A program made the position numbers and the translations under genes. Below the pieces are notes generated by a model. It worked only from the letters and a program-made list of their open reading frames with translations. It was not told the DNA's origin and searched no databases. A stretch of 64,000 nt of DNA from JALORV01 sp963702595 (GTDB lineage: Bacteria; Pseudomonadota; Gammaproteobacteria; Burkholderiales; Burkholderiaceae_F). Shown here in pieces: positions 55,430 to 64,000 of the stretch (positions within the stretch are counted from its first letter, which is position 1; the number at the start of each line of letters is the position of its first letter). Location of the stretch: contig CAVPDC010000013.1 in NCBI GenBank assembly GCA_963702595.1, positions 372,001 through 436,000 on the forward strand. Direction: 5' to 3'.

Positions 55430-56100
55430 ACCGCTTCGAGCTTCTGATCCGGGGCGCAGCGCTGGCCACCGCGCTGCTGTTGGCCGCGTGCAGCAGTACT
55501 CCTGCTGCGCCGGACTGGCAGGCAAGCGCCAGGTCGGCCCTCGATCGTGCCATCAAGGCCTATCTCGTCGGTGATAGCCGGGTCGCCGGCGTCGAGTTCG
55601 ATCTCGCCCGCCAGGAACTCGCGAGCACCGGCCGCGCCGACCAGGTCGCGCTGGCCGTGCTGACGCGCTGCGCGGTGCGCGTCGCGAGCCTTGATGTCGG
55701 TCCGTGCGAAGGGTTCGACGCGCTGCGGTCCGACGCATCAGCCGCCGAGCGCGCGTATGCCGACTATCTTGCCAACCGCGTGCAGGCGCAGGACATCGCG
55801 CTGCTGCCGGCGCAACATCGGCCGATCGCGGCATCCGGCCTCAGCGGTGATGCGGCGGTTGCCGCCTTGCAAGCCATCGACGACCCGCTGGCCCGGCTGG
55901 TCGCTGCCAGCGTGCTGTTCCAGGGCGGCCGGGCCAACCCCGCCGCAATTGTGGTTGCTGTCGAAACGGCCTCGGACCAGGGTTGGCGGCGGCCGCTTTT
56001 GGCTTGGCTCGGCGTGCAATTAGCGCTGGCGGAGAAGTCCGGCGATGTGTTCGGCGCCGAAAAGGTGCGACGGCGCATCGCACTCGTTGGTGGGTCCTAA
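55426..56100 (+). CDS. lipoprotein associated with the Mla-like operon
   Basis: 224 residues from ATG 55426. MNRFELLIRGAALATALLLA then ACSSTPAAP is a classic lipobox (LLAAC). The mature protein is alpha-helical (TPR-like repeats, ARQELASTGRADQVALAVLT) and rich in Ala. Translationally coupled to mlaD. Family unknown to me, but position matches the ABC-type auxiliary lipoproteins found with MlaE/MlaD sets. Confidence 0.72.
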   Translation: MNRFELLIRGAALATALLLAACSSTPAAPDWQASARSALDRAIKAYLVGDSRVAGVEFDLARQELASTGRADQVALAVLTRCAVRVASLDVGPCEGFDALRSDASAAERAYADYLANRVQAQDIALLPAQHRPIAASGLSGDAAVAALQAIDDPLARLVAASVLFQGGRANPAAIVVAVETASDQGWRRPLLAWLGVQLALAEKSGDVFGAEKVRRRIALVGGS

Positions 56101-56149
56101 CGCCGCATCGCCGCGTTAGCGGGCGCCGTGGCGCGGAGGGCACCACTCG

Positions 56150-57923
56150 TCACATCGAGATCGAACCCTCGCGGAAGTCGGTGCGGTCGAGCCACACGTT
56201 GACCAGTACCGGCCGGCCGCTGCGCGCGACCTCGCGCGCCTGGCGCAATACGGGTTCCACATCCTCGGTGCGCTTGACAACGAGGCCTACGGCGCCGAAG
56301 CCCTCCACAACCGCGTGGTAGTCCGTGCGTGCCAGTACGGTTGCGACATCGTCCTTGAACATCTTGACTTGTTCGCGCGCGATCTGCGCCCAGCTCGCGT
56401 CGTTGCCGACCACGGCGATCACCGGGATGCCGTGCCGCACGAAGGTGTCGAACTCGACCAGTCCGTAGCCACTCGCGCCGTCGCCCCAGATCAGCCAGAC
56501 CTCGGCGCCGGGACGCACGAGTTGTGCACCGAGCGCAAAGCCGGCGCCGACACCGAGCGTGCCGAAGGCACCGGGATCGAGCCACGCGAGCGGACCGCGT
56601 GGCCGCACGATGTAGGACGCGGTTGCGACGAAGTCGCCACCGTCAGCCACCATCACCGCGTTGTCGCCAGCCACGCGATCGAGCGCGCGGAAGAATGCGA
56701 TCGGGTTGACGAGGTCACCGGCTGCCGCGGCCTGCGAGTCGATCTCCTGTTCGCGCGTCTCGTCGCGAGCGCGTAACTGCGCGATCCAATCGGTTCGCCG
56801 CGCGCCCTCGCCGACGCGCTGCGCGAGCGCTTCCAGCGTCAGGCCGGCATCGCCGAGCGCGGTGATCGTTGGCCGGCGATTGAGCCGCGCATCCTTCGCG
56901 CTGCGGTTGGCCGCTATCAACGTCGCCGACCGGCGCACATGGCGTCCGTAATCAAGCCGAAAATCGCACGGCACGCCGGCCAGCAGCACGCAATCAGCTT
57001 CGCGCAGCGCATTGCGCCGCGCATGGCGCATCTGCAGTGGATGCTTCGGTCCGAGCAAGCCGCGCGCCATGCCGGATAGGTACACCGGGATGCCGAGCTG
57101 CGTGACGGCCGCCGCGATCGCCTCCGCGTGGTCCACGACGAGCAACGCCTGGCTGCCAATGACAAGTAGCGGGACGTTCCGCGCGCGCGAACGCTTCGGC
57201 GGCGCGCGTGATGGTGCTCTCCGCGGCGCGCGGTGGCTCGACCTTCGAGGCGTGCGGCGTGGTCATCTGCGCCGCGCCAGCGAACATGCGGGCCGCATGG
57301 CGGTTCAGGTACCAGCGCAACGCGCGGTCGCCCAGCGCCGTGCCCTTGCCGGCCGCATCGGCGTACCACTGCCGGATCATGGCCTCGTCGTACAGCAGGT
57401 CGACGGCGCACTCGATGAACGTCGGGCCCGGCACGCCGTCGGCGGCAATGCGAAGTGCCTCGTCCATCGCCGGACCGAGGTCGCGCACGCGTCTGATCTG
57501 CATGAGGTGCTTCACGTGCGGCGCGATAAGCGAACGCTGGTCGATGTCCTGCAGCGCACCGCGCCCCTGCAGCGCGGTGGGTGCTCCCCCGCCGATCAGA
57601 ACGACGGGGCTCTGCGCCAGCTGGGCATTCTTCAGCGGCGTGATCGTGTTGGTGAGGCCAGGGCCTGCCGTCACTGCCGCCACGCCGGGCCGGCCGGTCA
57701 GGCGCGCCACCGCATCGGCGGCGAAGACGGCAGTGGCTTCATTGCGCGTGTCGACGATCCGGATGCCGCGCGCCTTGGCTCCAACGAGGATCGGAGAGAT
57801 ATGGCCGCCAACCAGCGTGAACACGAACGGCACCCGGTGCGCCGCAAGGACTTCGGCGACCCGGTCGCCACCGTGCCGTACTTCCACATCAACGTCGCGC
57901 TTCAGGACCAAGCTCACAACCAA
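56150..57923 (-). CDS. thiamine-pyrophosphate enzyme of the acetolactate-synthase/oxalyl-CoA decarboxylase type (one frameshift)
   Basis: Two overlapping frames joined by one base lost in a C run near 57171 (57171-57173) make a protein of about 590 residues. Start is near 57923 (TTG) or GTG 57887. N-terminal domain: FTLVGGHISPILVGAKARGI, VDTRNEATAVFAADAVARLT (catalytic-Glu region), VAAVTAGPGLTNTITPLKNA. Central domain after the break: PLLVIGSQALLVVDHAEAIA-type Rossmann. C-terminal TPP motif WGDGASGYGLVEFDTFVRHG then PVIAVVGNDASWAQIAREQ. A catabolic acetolactate-synthase-like family member, substrate unassigned. Confidence 0.8.
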
Positions 57924-59600
57924 TGCACGCGCCGACGGGTTGCGTACCAGGACTCGACGTGCGGCGCCACCGCCGCTTCGATGCGCGCACGGCGTACCTT
58001 CATCGTCGGCGTGAGGAAGCCGTTCTCGATCGACCAGGCCTCGCGCGCGATGACGATCATCTGCAACTGCTCGTAGTCGGCCACCGCTCGGTTGACGTCC
58101 TGCAGCAGCGTGGAAAACTCCGCCTCGACCTGGGAGCGGAACTCACCGTCACCGACGCGCGGGCGCAAGTGCTCGGCCAGAACAACCAGCGCATAGGCCG
58201 CCGGCTGGCCGACGCCCGACACCAGCGACATCTCGACCATCGGATGAATGTTGATCCGGTTCTCGATCGGCGCCGGCGCGACGTACTTGCCCTTCGCCGT
58301 CTTGAAGAGTTCCTTCGCCCGGCCGGTGATCTTCAGCATGCCGTTGGGTCGTTGCTCGCCGAGGTCGCCCGTGCGGAAGAAACCGTCCTCCGTGAAGGAC
58401 GCCGCGGTCAGCTCCGGCTGCTTGTAGTAACCACTGAACTGCCCCGGCGACTTGATCAGGATCTCGCCCTCGGGGCTGATGCGCGCCTCCACACCCGGCA
58501 AGCGGCACGCCGACATAGCCGGGCTCGTTGAATCTCTCGGTTGACGAGTGCGAGTAGGAATTGTCTTCCACATCGCATAGCCCTCATACAGCCGCAAGCC
58601 GAGCCGGCGGTACCAGGCGATCAGGTCCGGCCGGGATCGGCGCCGAGCCGCTGCCTGCCAGCACCACCTGGTCGAGCCCGAGGCCCTTCAGCACCTTGCG
58701 CGCGACGATGCGGCCGGACGATCGGGATTCCGAAGCAGCCGGTCGAGCTTGGCCGGCGGCATCTTCGCGAACACGCCCTGCTGGAACTTGAGCCAGAGGC
58801 GCGGTACGGAAATGAAGAGCGTCGGACGCGCACGCTGCAGGTCCTGCAGGAAGGTCTCGAGCGTCTCGGCGAAGTAGATGCATGTATGGCCATCGACCAG
58901 CGACATGGCCTCGATCCACGTGCGCTCGAAGCTGTGAGCCAGCGGCAGATACGAGAGCATGCGACCCTCGCCGTTGTCCGGCCCGAGCAGGCGCACGCGT
59001 ATCGCCCGTGATGCCTTCACCGACCCGTGTGATCGCGTTGAAGCTCACCATGACGCCCTTGGGCGTGCCGGTCGAGCCCGAGGTGTAGATCAGCATCGCG
59101 AGTTCGTCGGCGGCCCGCGCCGGGCGACCTGCGAGCGGCGGCGTACTGGCCACGATCGCGTCCCACGTTTCGAAGTCGGTCTTCGGCGCGAGCGGGAACG
59201 CGATGCAGGGCAGGTCTGCCGGTACACCACTCTGCTGCTGCGGCCAGGTGTCGAGCTTGCCCACGAACAGCAGGCTGGCCTCGCTGTGCTCGAGCACGAA
59301 TTTGACCGTGTCTGCGCCTTCGGTGGGAAAGATCGCCACCGTGGTGTAGCCGGCGAGCCAGATCGCCAGCTCGGCCATGATGAAGTGCGCGCAGTTCTTC
59401 GACAGGATCGCAATGCGCGCGCCGCGCGGAAAGCCGCGCGACTGCAGGTGCGCGGCAATGCGCCGCGACTGGTCCAGCGTCTGCGCCCAGGTGTAATCGA
59501 TCACCTGCCCGCCGCCGACGGGCTGGGTCAGGAAGATGCGGTCAGGATGGCTCGCCGCGTGGTCAAGCACATAGTCGAGTATCAGGCGGTTCTGGCTCAT
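57914..59600 (-). pseudogene. long-chain acyl-CoA synthetase (AMP-binding), multiple frameshifts
   Basis: From ATG 59600: MSQNRLILDYVLDHAASHPD, then AMLIYTSGSTGTPKGVMVSF, YLPLAHSFERTWIEAMSLVD, ISVPRLWLKFQQGVFAKMPP, VVLAGSGSAPIPA, YEGYAM, SPEGEILIKSPGQFSGYYKQ, FFRTGDLGEQRPNGMLKITG and RAKELFKTAKGKYVAPAPIE in collinear order, as in long-chain (eukaryotic-like) acyl-CoA synthetases. The pieces lie in different frames with at least five shifts (near 59010, 58715, 58625, 58560 and 58500), so the protein cannot be made from this sequence. Either local assembly error or decay. Overlaps the start of the TPP enzyme. Confidence 0.8.
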
Positions 59601-59776
59601 GTCTCCCCCGGGGTTACGCCTCGCGTGCGCCGTTCGCGTGCGGCGGTGGCGCAGACTACTCCGAGACGTTGCACCGGACCACTGGGTAAGCCCTGAGCCG
59701 ACCCGCGCCGCACTCCTGCAGCGCAACAGCACGGCGGACCGAAGAGCCCCGGAGGCCGGCCCGATAGAATCGCGCC

Positions 59777-60592
59777 ATGCGTCAATACGAAGAATTCATG
59801 CGCCATGTGTTCGAGCACGGCGTCGTCAAGGCGGACCGCACCGGCACCGGCACGCGTTCCTGGTTCGGCTACCAGATGCGGTTCGACCTCGGCGAGGGCT
59901 TCCCGCTCGTCACCACCAAGAAGCTGCACCTGCGCTCGATCATCCACGAACTGCTGTGGTTCCTGCAGGGTTCGAGCAACGTCGCCTACCTGCGCGACAA
60001 CAAGGTCACGATCTGGGACGAGTGGGCGCGTGCTGACGGTGAGCTCGGCCCGGTCTATGGGGTGCAGTGGCGTTCGTGGCCGACGCCCGACGGCGGCTCG
60101 ATCGACCAGATCGCGCAGGTGGTGCAACAGATCAGGACCAACCCGGACTCGCGGCGGCTGATCGTCTCGGCCTGGAACGTCAGCGACATTCCGAAGATGG
60201 CGCTGCCGCCCTGCCACCTGCTGTTCCAGTTCTACGTGGCCCCCGGTGAGTCGCCTTCGGCTCCGGGCAAGCTCTCCTGCCAGCTCTACCAGCGCAGCTG
60301 CGACATCTTCCTCGGCGTGCCATTCAACATCGCCAGCTACGCGCTGCTGACGCACATGGTGGCGCAGCAGTGCGACCTCGGCGTCGGCGACTTCGTCTGG
60401 ACCGGCGGCGACTGCCACATCTACAGCAATCACTTCGAGCAGGTGCGTGAACAACTGGCGCGCGAGCCGCGCCCCTATCCGCGCCTGGCGATCCGGCGCA
60501 AGCCGGCGTCGCTCTTCGACTACGCGTTCGAGGACTTCGAGATCGTCGACTACGACCCGCATCCGCACATCAAGGCACCGGTCGCGGTCTAG
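59777..60592 (+). CDS. thyA: thymidylate synthase
   Basis: 271 residues. DRTGTGTRSWFGYQMRFDL, catalytic Cys in MALPPCHLLFQFYV, RSCDIFLGVPFNIASYALLT and CHIYSNHFEQV. Converts dUMP to dTMP with methylene-tetrahydrofolate, regenerated by folA 0.9 kb downstream in the same direction. TAGAAT at 59765-59770 ends six bases before the ATG: leaderless candidate. Confidence 0.97.
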   Translation: MRQYEEFMRHVFEHGVVKADRTGTGTRSWFGYQMRFDLGEGFPLVTTKKLHLRSIIHELLWFLQGSSNVAYLRDNKVTIWDEWARADGELGPVYGVQWRSWPTPDGGSIDQIAQVVQQIRTNPDSRRLIVSAWNVSDIPKMALPPCHLLFQFYVAPGESPSAPGKLSCQLYQRSCDIFLGVPFNIASYALLTHMVAQQCDLGVGDFVWTGGDCHIYSNHFEQVREQLAREPRPYPRLAIRRKPASLFDYAFEDFEIVDYDPHPHIKAPVAV

Positions 60593-60601
60593 GTCCGCAT
60601 C

Positions 60602-61510
60602 ATGGCAACGGCTACTGGACCCGCGCTCCGCCGCGGCGCGCTGCTCGGGCTGGCCGCACTTACGCTGATGTGGGGGCTCAACTGGCCCCTGATGAAATTC
60701 TCGCTGCGCGAACTGACGCCGCTGTACTTCCGCGCCATCACGATGACGGGTGGTTCGCTGCTGCTCTACGCCTTCTACGCCCTGCGCGGACAGGACATGC
60801 GGCTGCCGCGCACGGCGTGGCCGGCGATGTCCCTACTCGCCGCGACCAACATCTTCGGCTGGCACCTGTTCTCGATCCTGGGCGTGCAGGCACTCGCCTC
60901 GGGGCGCGCGGCCATCCTCGGCTTCACGATGCCGATCTGGACCGTGCTGCTCGCGATTGCGTTCTTCGGTGAGCGCCTGACGCCGCGCATCGCGTGGGCC
61001 GCCGCCTGCGTTGGCGTCGCCGTGCTGCTGCTGCTCGGCGATGAGCTATTCGCGCTGGCCGGCAATCCACTGGGCGTGCTGTGGATGCAACTGGCCGCGT
61101 TGTCGTGGGCGCTCGGCACGATCCTGATGCGCCGCAGCCGGCTCGCGCTGCCGACCCCGGTCATCACGGTCTGGATGATGCTGCTGTCGAGCGCGGTGTT
61201 CTGGATGGTCGCAGCACTGGCCGAACCCTTCCCGAACTGGAGCTTCTCGGCGCCGATGTGGGCTGCGCTCATCTGGGGCTTCGCGATCAACTACGGCATC
61301 GCGCAGATCATCTGGTTCGGCCTGGCACGCGAGCTGCCGGCCACCGCCAGCGCGTTCTCCATCATGGCGGTGCCGCTGGTCGGTATTCTGTCGGCCACGT
61401 GGATCGTCGGCGAGATTCCGCGCTGGCAGGACTGGATCGCCGCCCTCTTCGTCGTCGGAGCGATCGCAGCGACGCTGCTCGCCCGCAAGCCGCCACCGCC
61501 CCAGCCATGA
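60602..61510 (+). CDS. EamA/DMT-family transporter
   Basis: 302 residues with about ten helices in two repeats. GLNWPLMKFSLRELTPLYFR near the start, and the second EamA repeat (VLWMQLAALSWALGTILMRR, AFSIMAVPLVGILSATWIVG). Drug/metabolite exporter superfamily, substrate unknown. Its stop overlaps folA (ATGA at 61507). Confidence 0.92.
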   Translation: MATATGPALRRGALLGLAALTLMWGLNWPLMKFSLRELTPLYFRAITMTGGSLLLYAFYALRGQDMRLPRTAWPAMSLLAATNIFGWHLFSILGVQALASGRAAILGFTMPIWTVLLAIAFFGERLTPRIAWAAACVGVAVLLLLGDELFALAGNPLGVLWMQLAALSWALGTILMRRSRLALPTPVITVWMMLLSSAVFWMVAALAEPFPNWSFSAPMWAALIWGFAINYGIAQIIWFGLARELPATASAFSIMAVPLVGILSATWIVGEIPRWQDWIAALFVVGAIAATLLARKPPPPQP

Positions 61511-62001
61511 CCCAACCTCGCCTGACCCTGATCGTCGCCCGCGCCCGCAACGGCGTCATCGGCAAGGACAACGCCATGCCGTGGAAGATCCCCGGCGAGC
61601 AGGCCTACTTCAAGCGAGTCACGATGGGCCACCCGATCATCATGGGCCGCAAGACCTGGGAATCGATCGGCCGCCCGCTGCCAGGACGGCGCAGCATCGT
61701 CGTGACGCGCAACCCGGGATTCGTCGCGCCGGGTGCGGAGGTCGCCTCCGGCCTCGACGCAGCGCTGGCAACGTGCGCGGGAGCGGCGGAGGCCTTCGTC
61801 ATCGGCGGCGCCGAGCTCTATCGCCTCGCGCTGCCGCGCGCCGACCGCCTGCTGATCACCGAGATCGACTTCGACTTCGACGGCGACACGACCTTTCCGG
61901 CGCCGGACCCCGCGCGCTGGCGCGAAGCGGCGCGCGATCACCATGCGCCAACCGAGGAGCGGCCGTTTGCCGTCGATTACGTCGAATACGTGCGGCGATG
62001 A
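61507..62001 (+). CDS. folA: dihydrofolate reductase
   Basis: 164 residues. LIVARARNGVIGKDNAMPWK, IIMGRKTWESIGRPLPGRRS, FVIGGAELYRLALPRADRLL and TEIDFDFDGDTTFP are the DHFR signatures. Start overlaps the EamA stop by four bases. Completes the thymidylate cycle with thyA; the EamA gene between them is likely in the same transcript. Confidence 0.96.
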   Translation: MTQPRLTLIVARARNGVIGKDNAMPWKIPGEQAYFKRVTMGHPIIMGRKTWESIGRPLPGRRSIVVTRNPGFVAPGAEVASGLDAALATCAGAAEAFVIGGAELYRLALPRADRLLITEIDFDFDGDTTFPAPDPARWREAARDHHAPTEERPFAVDYVEYVRR

Positions 62002-62058
62002 CGCCGTCCCCAGCCAACCCACCCTGTCACCACTGTAGCTGCGCTCCTGCGCAGGGTT

Positions 62059-64000
62059 TCATACACCAATAGCCCCGCCGTCGTTGCGCGTGATTACCAA
62101 TGTCGCCGACCGCGGCCGCGCCACCCCTCCATCAGGCCAATGGCTGGTATAGAAAGCCGGGTTGCCGAGGGCGGCGGCTGGCGTCAGTACGCCGGGGTGC
62201 TGCACATTGACGAAGAGCGCCTTCCCGTCAGGAGACTCGCTGAAACCCGTCATCTCGCATTGGACCGGACCGACGAGAAAGCGCTTCAGGCGGGTGCCCA
62301 GTGGGTAGCATGCGTACGTCTTTACGGCACGCGTTTGCCCAGCGGCATCAACGTTCGTGACGGTCCGCGCGATGCCGTCGCCCACGTAACCCGGCAGCGC
62401 AGCGAGGGTCATGCAGTTGGTAACGTCAGTGTATTCGGTGTCGTCCGTATGGATCCAGAAGACACTTGTGGCCTTTGAAAAGAAGAGGCTGTCAGGCATC
62501 GAGAGGTCGTTGTCGGCCGTGAGTCCCGAGATGTTCACGTTGACACCGTCGGCGGTCGAGCGTGCACCGAACAGAAAGATGTCCCAGCGGAACGTCGTGG
62601 CTGCCGGGTCGGCATTCGTCTCGAGCCATCGAATGATGTGCCCATTCGGATTGCCCCAGGCAGCCGTGCCGTCCCGGTAATAGCGCGGATTCGCTCCATC
62701 CGTGGTGCCCAGCGTGCGCGCTGCGCTGCCCGTCAGCGAAGCGTACGCGGCCCCGGTCAGCGGATCGACTGCGATCCATTCGGGCCTATCCGTCCGAGTG
62801 GCACCGGCTACGTCAGCGGCCAGACGCGCGTTGACCAGTACGTCGGCCTGGTCAGCGAAGGAATACGGCGCGTTGTTCGGGTTGATGCCATTCGCGCCAA
62901 AGCTCAGTTCGAGCCAGTTTCCGGTGCCGTCCGCGTTGAACCTGGCCACGTACAGGTTGCCGTTGTTCAGGTACTTGTCGCCCGCGGCGAGGCCAAGCGC
63001 GGCGTCCGCCGGGTCCCAGCTCGCCGTCGAAACGTACTTGTAGATGTACTCGTTCGGTACATCATCGCCCATGTACCAGACCAGCGGCTTACCCGCCTGG
63101 GCTTGCGCCGGCCACGCCCCTTCGTGGCCAAAGCGTCCCAGCGCCGTCCGTTTCCTCGGCGTCGACACCGGATCGAACGGGTCGATCTCGACGACCCAGC
63201 CGAACGTGTTCGGGCCGTTTCGGTAGTCCTGGCTGGCGGAAGCGCCCTGGACTATCGCGTTCCATCGGCCGTAGAGGTCGTCGGCGGTATCCGGCGTCAC
63301 GGTTGCCCATAGAAACTGGCCGCCGCCGTCGACGCGGTAGCGTGCAAGCGAGGTGATTTCCTTTGCACTTCGGCTCGGGTTGTCCGTGGCCGAAAATCGG
63401 CGGAAGTAGCTTTGCCAGTTCTCTTCGCAGGTGAGATAAGTCCCCCACGGGGTGTGCCCGTGCGCGCAGTTGCTAACTGTCCCCCGCGTATGAGAGCCGT
63501 CCGGCGAGTACTTCGTAACCATGTACGGGCTGGAGCCCGCGGGACCCGCGATCGTCATGTCGGTCACCGCATCAATGCGGCGCCCAAACGTCGAGTCCTT
63601 GCGGTAGGTCCAGGTGTTGCCCGAGCGGGCGATCTCGACGATGGAGACTCCCAGCGCTCGGAACTCCTTCTGCACTTCGCTGGGGACAGTCCGGACACCC
63701 CCCGCGACCGTCGGCCCCGTTGGGTGCAGGAAGTTCTCGGTGAGGAGTTCGTGATTGACGGCGATGAGCGCGCGGTCTGACACACTGGCGTTGAATCGAC
63801 CGTTCGGCCCAAGTCCGAAGAACTGCACGCCATCGGCGCCGTCGCCGAAACGCGATTGGAAGCTGGCGGCACTGTCCGTGCCATCGTTCCGGTACTCGCC
63901 GGTGCTCGACACCAGCGGATCGCCCGCGCGCAATAGCACGGACGCCGTGTAGCCCGCTGGCACGACTACGCTGTCGTCGAGACCTTTGGGAACTGCGGTG
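62059..64000 (-). CDS. PhoX-family phosphatase, N-terminus beyond the window
   Basis: The frame is open to the right edge (TAVPKGLDDSVVVPAGYTA at the edge), so at least 646 residues plus a missing N-terminus that should hold a Tat signal. AVNHELLTENFLHPTGPTVA, GTVSNCAHGHTPWGTYLTCE, ENWQSYFRRFS, GWVVEIDPFDPVSTPRKRTA, GRFGHEGAWPAQAQAGKPLV, WYMGDDVPNEYIYKYVSTAS and CPYP-like CYPLGTRLKRFLVGPVQCEM match PhoX alkaline phosphatases, whose active site uses Ca and Fe. Extracellular or periplasmic organic-phosphate scavenging. Confidence 0.9.
   Translation of the reverse strand, partial: TAVPKGLDDSVVVPAGYTASVLLRAGDPLVSSTGEYRNDGTDSAASFQSRFGDGADGVQFFGLGPNGRFNASVSDRALIAVNHELLTENFLHPTGPTVAGGVRTVPSEVQKEFRALGVSIVEIARSGNTWTYRKDSTFGRRIDAVTDMTIAGPAGSSPYMVTKYSPDGSHTRGTVSNCAHGHTPWGTYLTCEENWQSYFRRFSATDNPSRSAKEITSLARYRVDGGGQFLWATVTPDTADDLYGRWNAIVQGASASQDYRNGPNTFGWVVEIDPFDPVSTPRKRTALGRFGHEGAWPAQAQAGKPLVWYMGDDVPNEYIYKYVSTASWDPADAALGLAAGDKYLNNGNLYVARFNADGTGNWLELSFGANGINPNNAPYSFADQADVLVNARLAADVAGATRTDRPEWIAVDPLTGAAYASLTGSAARTLGTTDGANPRYYRDGTAAWGNPNGHIIRWLETNADPAATTFRWDIFLFGARSTADGVNVNISGLTADNDLSMPDSLFFSKATSVFWIHTDDTEYTDVTNCMTLAALPGYVGDGIARTVTNVDAAGQTRAVKTYACYPLGTRLKRFLVGPVQCEMTGFSESPDGKALFVNVQHPGVLTPAAALGNPAFYTSHWPDGGVARPRSATLVITRNDGGAIGV

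Overview
The window is high-GC DNA from a member of the Pseudomonadota, most likely a betaproteobacterium. This rests on the order mltD-gloB-(yafS-like)-rnhA-dnaQ, a fabI-type enoyl reductase, thyA-folA, an RND efflux pair and Hcp-like and Mla-like proteins; species cannot be read from the sequence. Several genes are broken by single-base losses, often inside short runs of C or G, so many 'pseudogenes' here may be long-read assembly errors rather than real decay.

Layout. 1-11.5 kb: an accessory cluster of a CHAT-like protein (cut by the left edge), a patatin phospholipase, a CHAT-SIR2 fusion, a membrane-anchored nSTAND NTPase with about 14 WD40 repeats and a caspase/C25-like protease, ending at a tRNA-Val(CAC) gene. 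11.7-23 kb: chromosomal core (acyl-CoA ligase, dnaQ, an RND efflux pair, rnhA, methyltransferase, gloB, mltD, fabI). 23-27 kb: nitronate monooxygenase-like enzyme, an orphan Hcp-like pair, a metallophosphoesterase and a secreted protein. 27-29 kb and 39.5-41.7 kb: two halves of a selenoneine/ergothioneine pathway (senB-selD/senC, then senA and egtD).

Between those halves lies an island of about 10 kb (29.5-39.2 kb) with HicBA and HigBA-type toxin-antitoxin pairs, a nucleotidyltransferase, two tiny peptide genes with double-glycine-type leaders (35 and 36 residues), each divergent from a TPR-HD/HD-GYP protein, a LivK/HD-GYP chimera and an ORF-deleted group II intron. The peptide plus TPR-HD arrangement looks like a peptide-sensing circuit with a cyclic-di-GMP output and is the most novel thing in the window.

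41.8-64 kb: MGMT-like protein, threonine ammonia-lyase, an ABC exporter (ATPase and FtsX-like permease with an MgtA-type P-type ATPase between them, then a CrtC/AttH-like protein), MAPEG protein, MsbA-like ABC exporter, GlsB-like protein, a Mla-like lipid transport set without an ATPase, a TPP enzyme and a badly frameshifted acyl-CoA synthetase, thyA, EamA transporter, folA, and a PhoX-type phosphatase cut by the right edge.

A recurring signature is a -10-like hexamer ending only 6-7 bases before an ATG that lacks a Shine-Dalgarno (30021, 39462, 43830, 44541, 47130, 53656, 59777), suggesting frequent leaderless transcripts.
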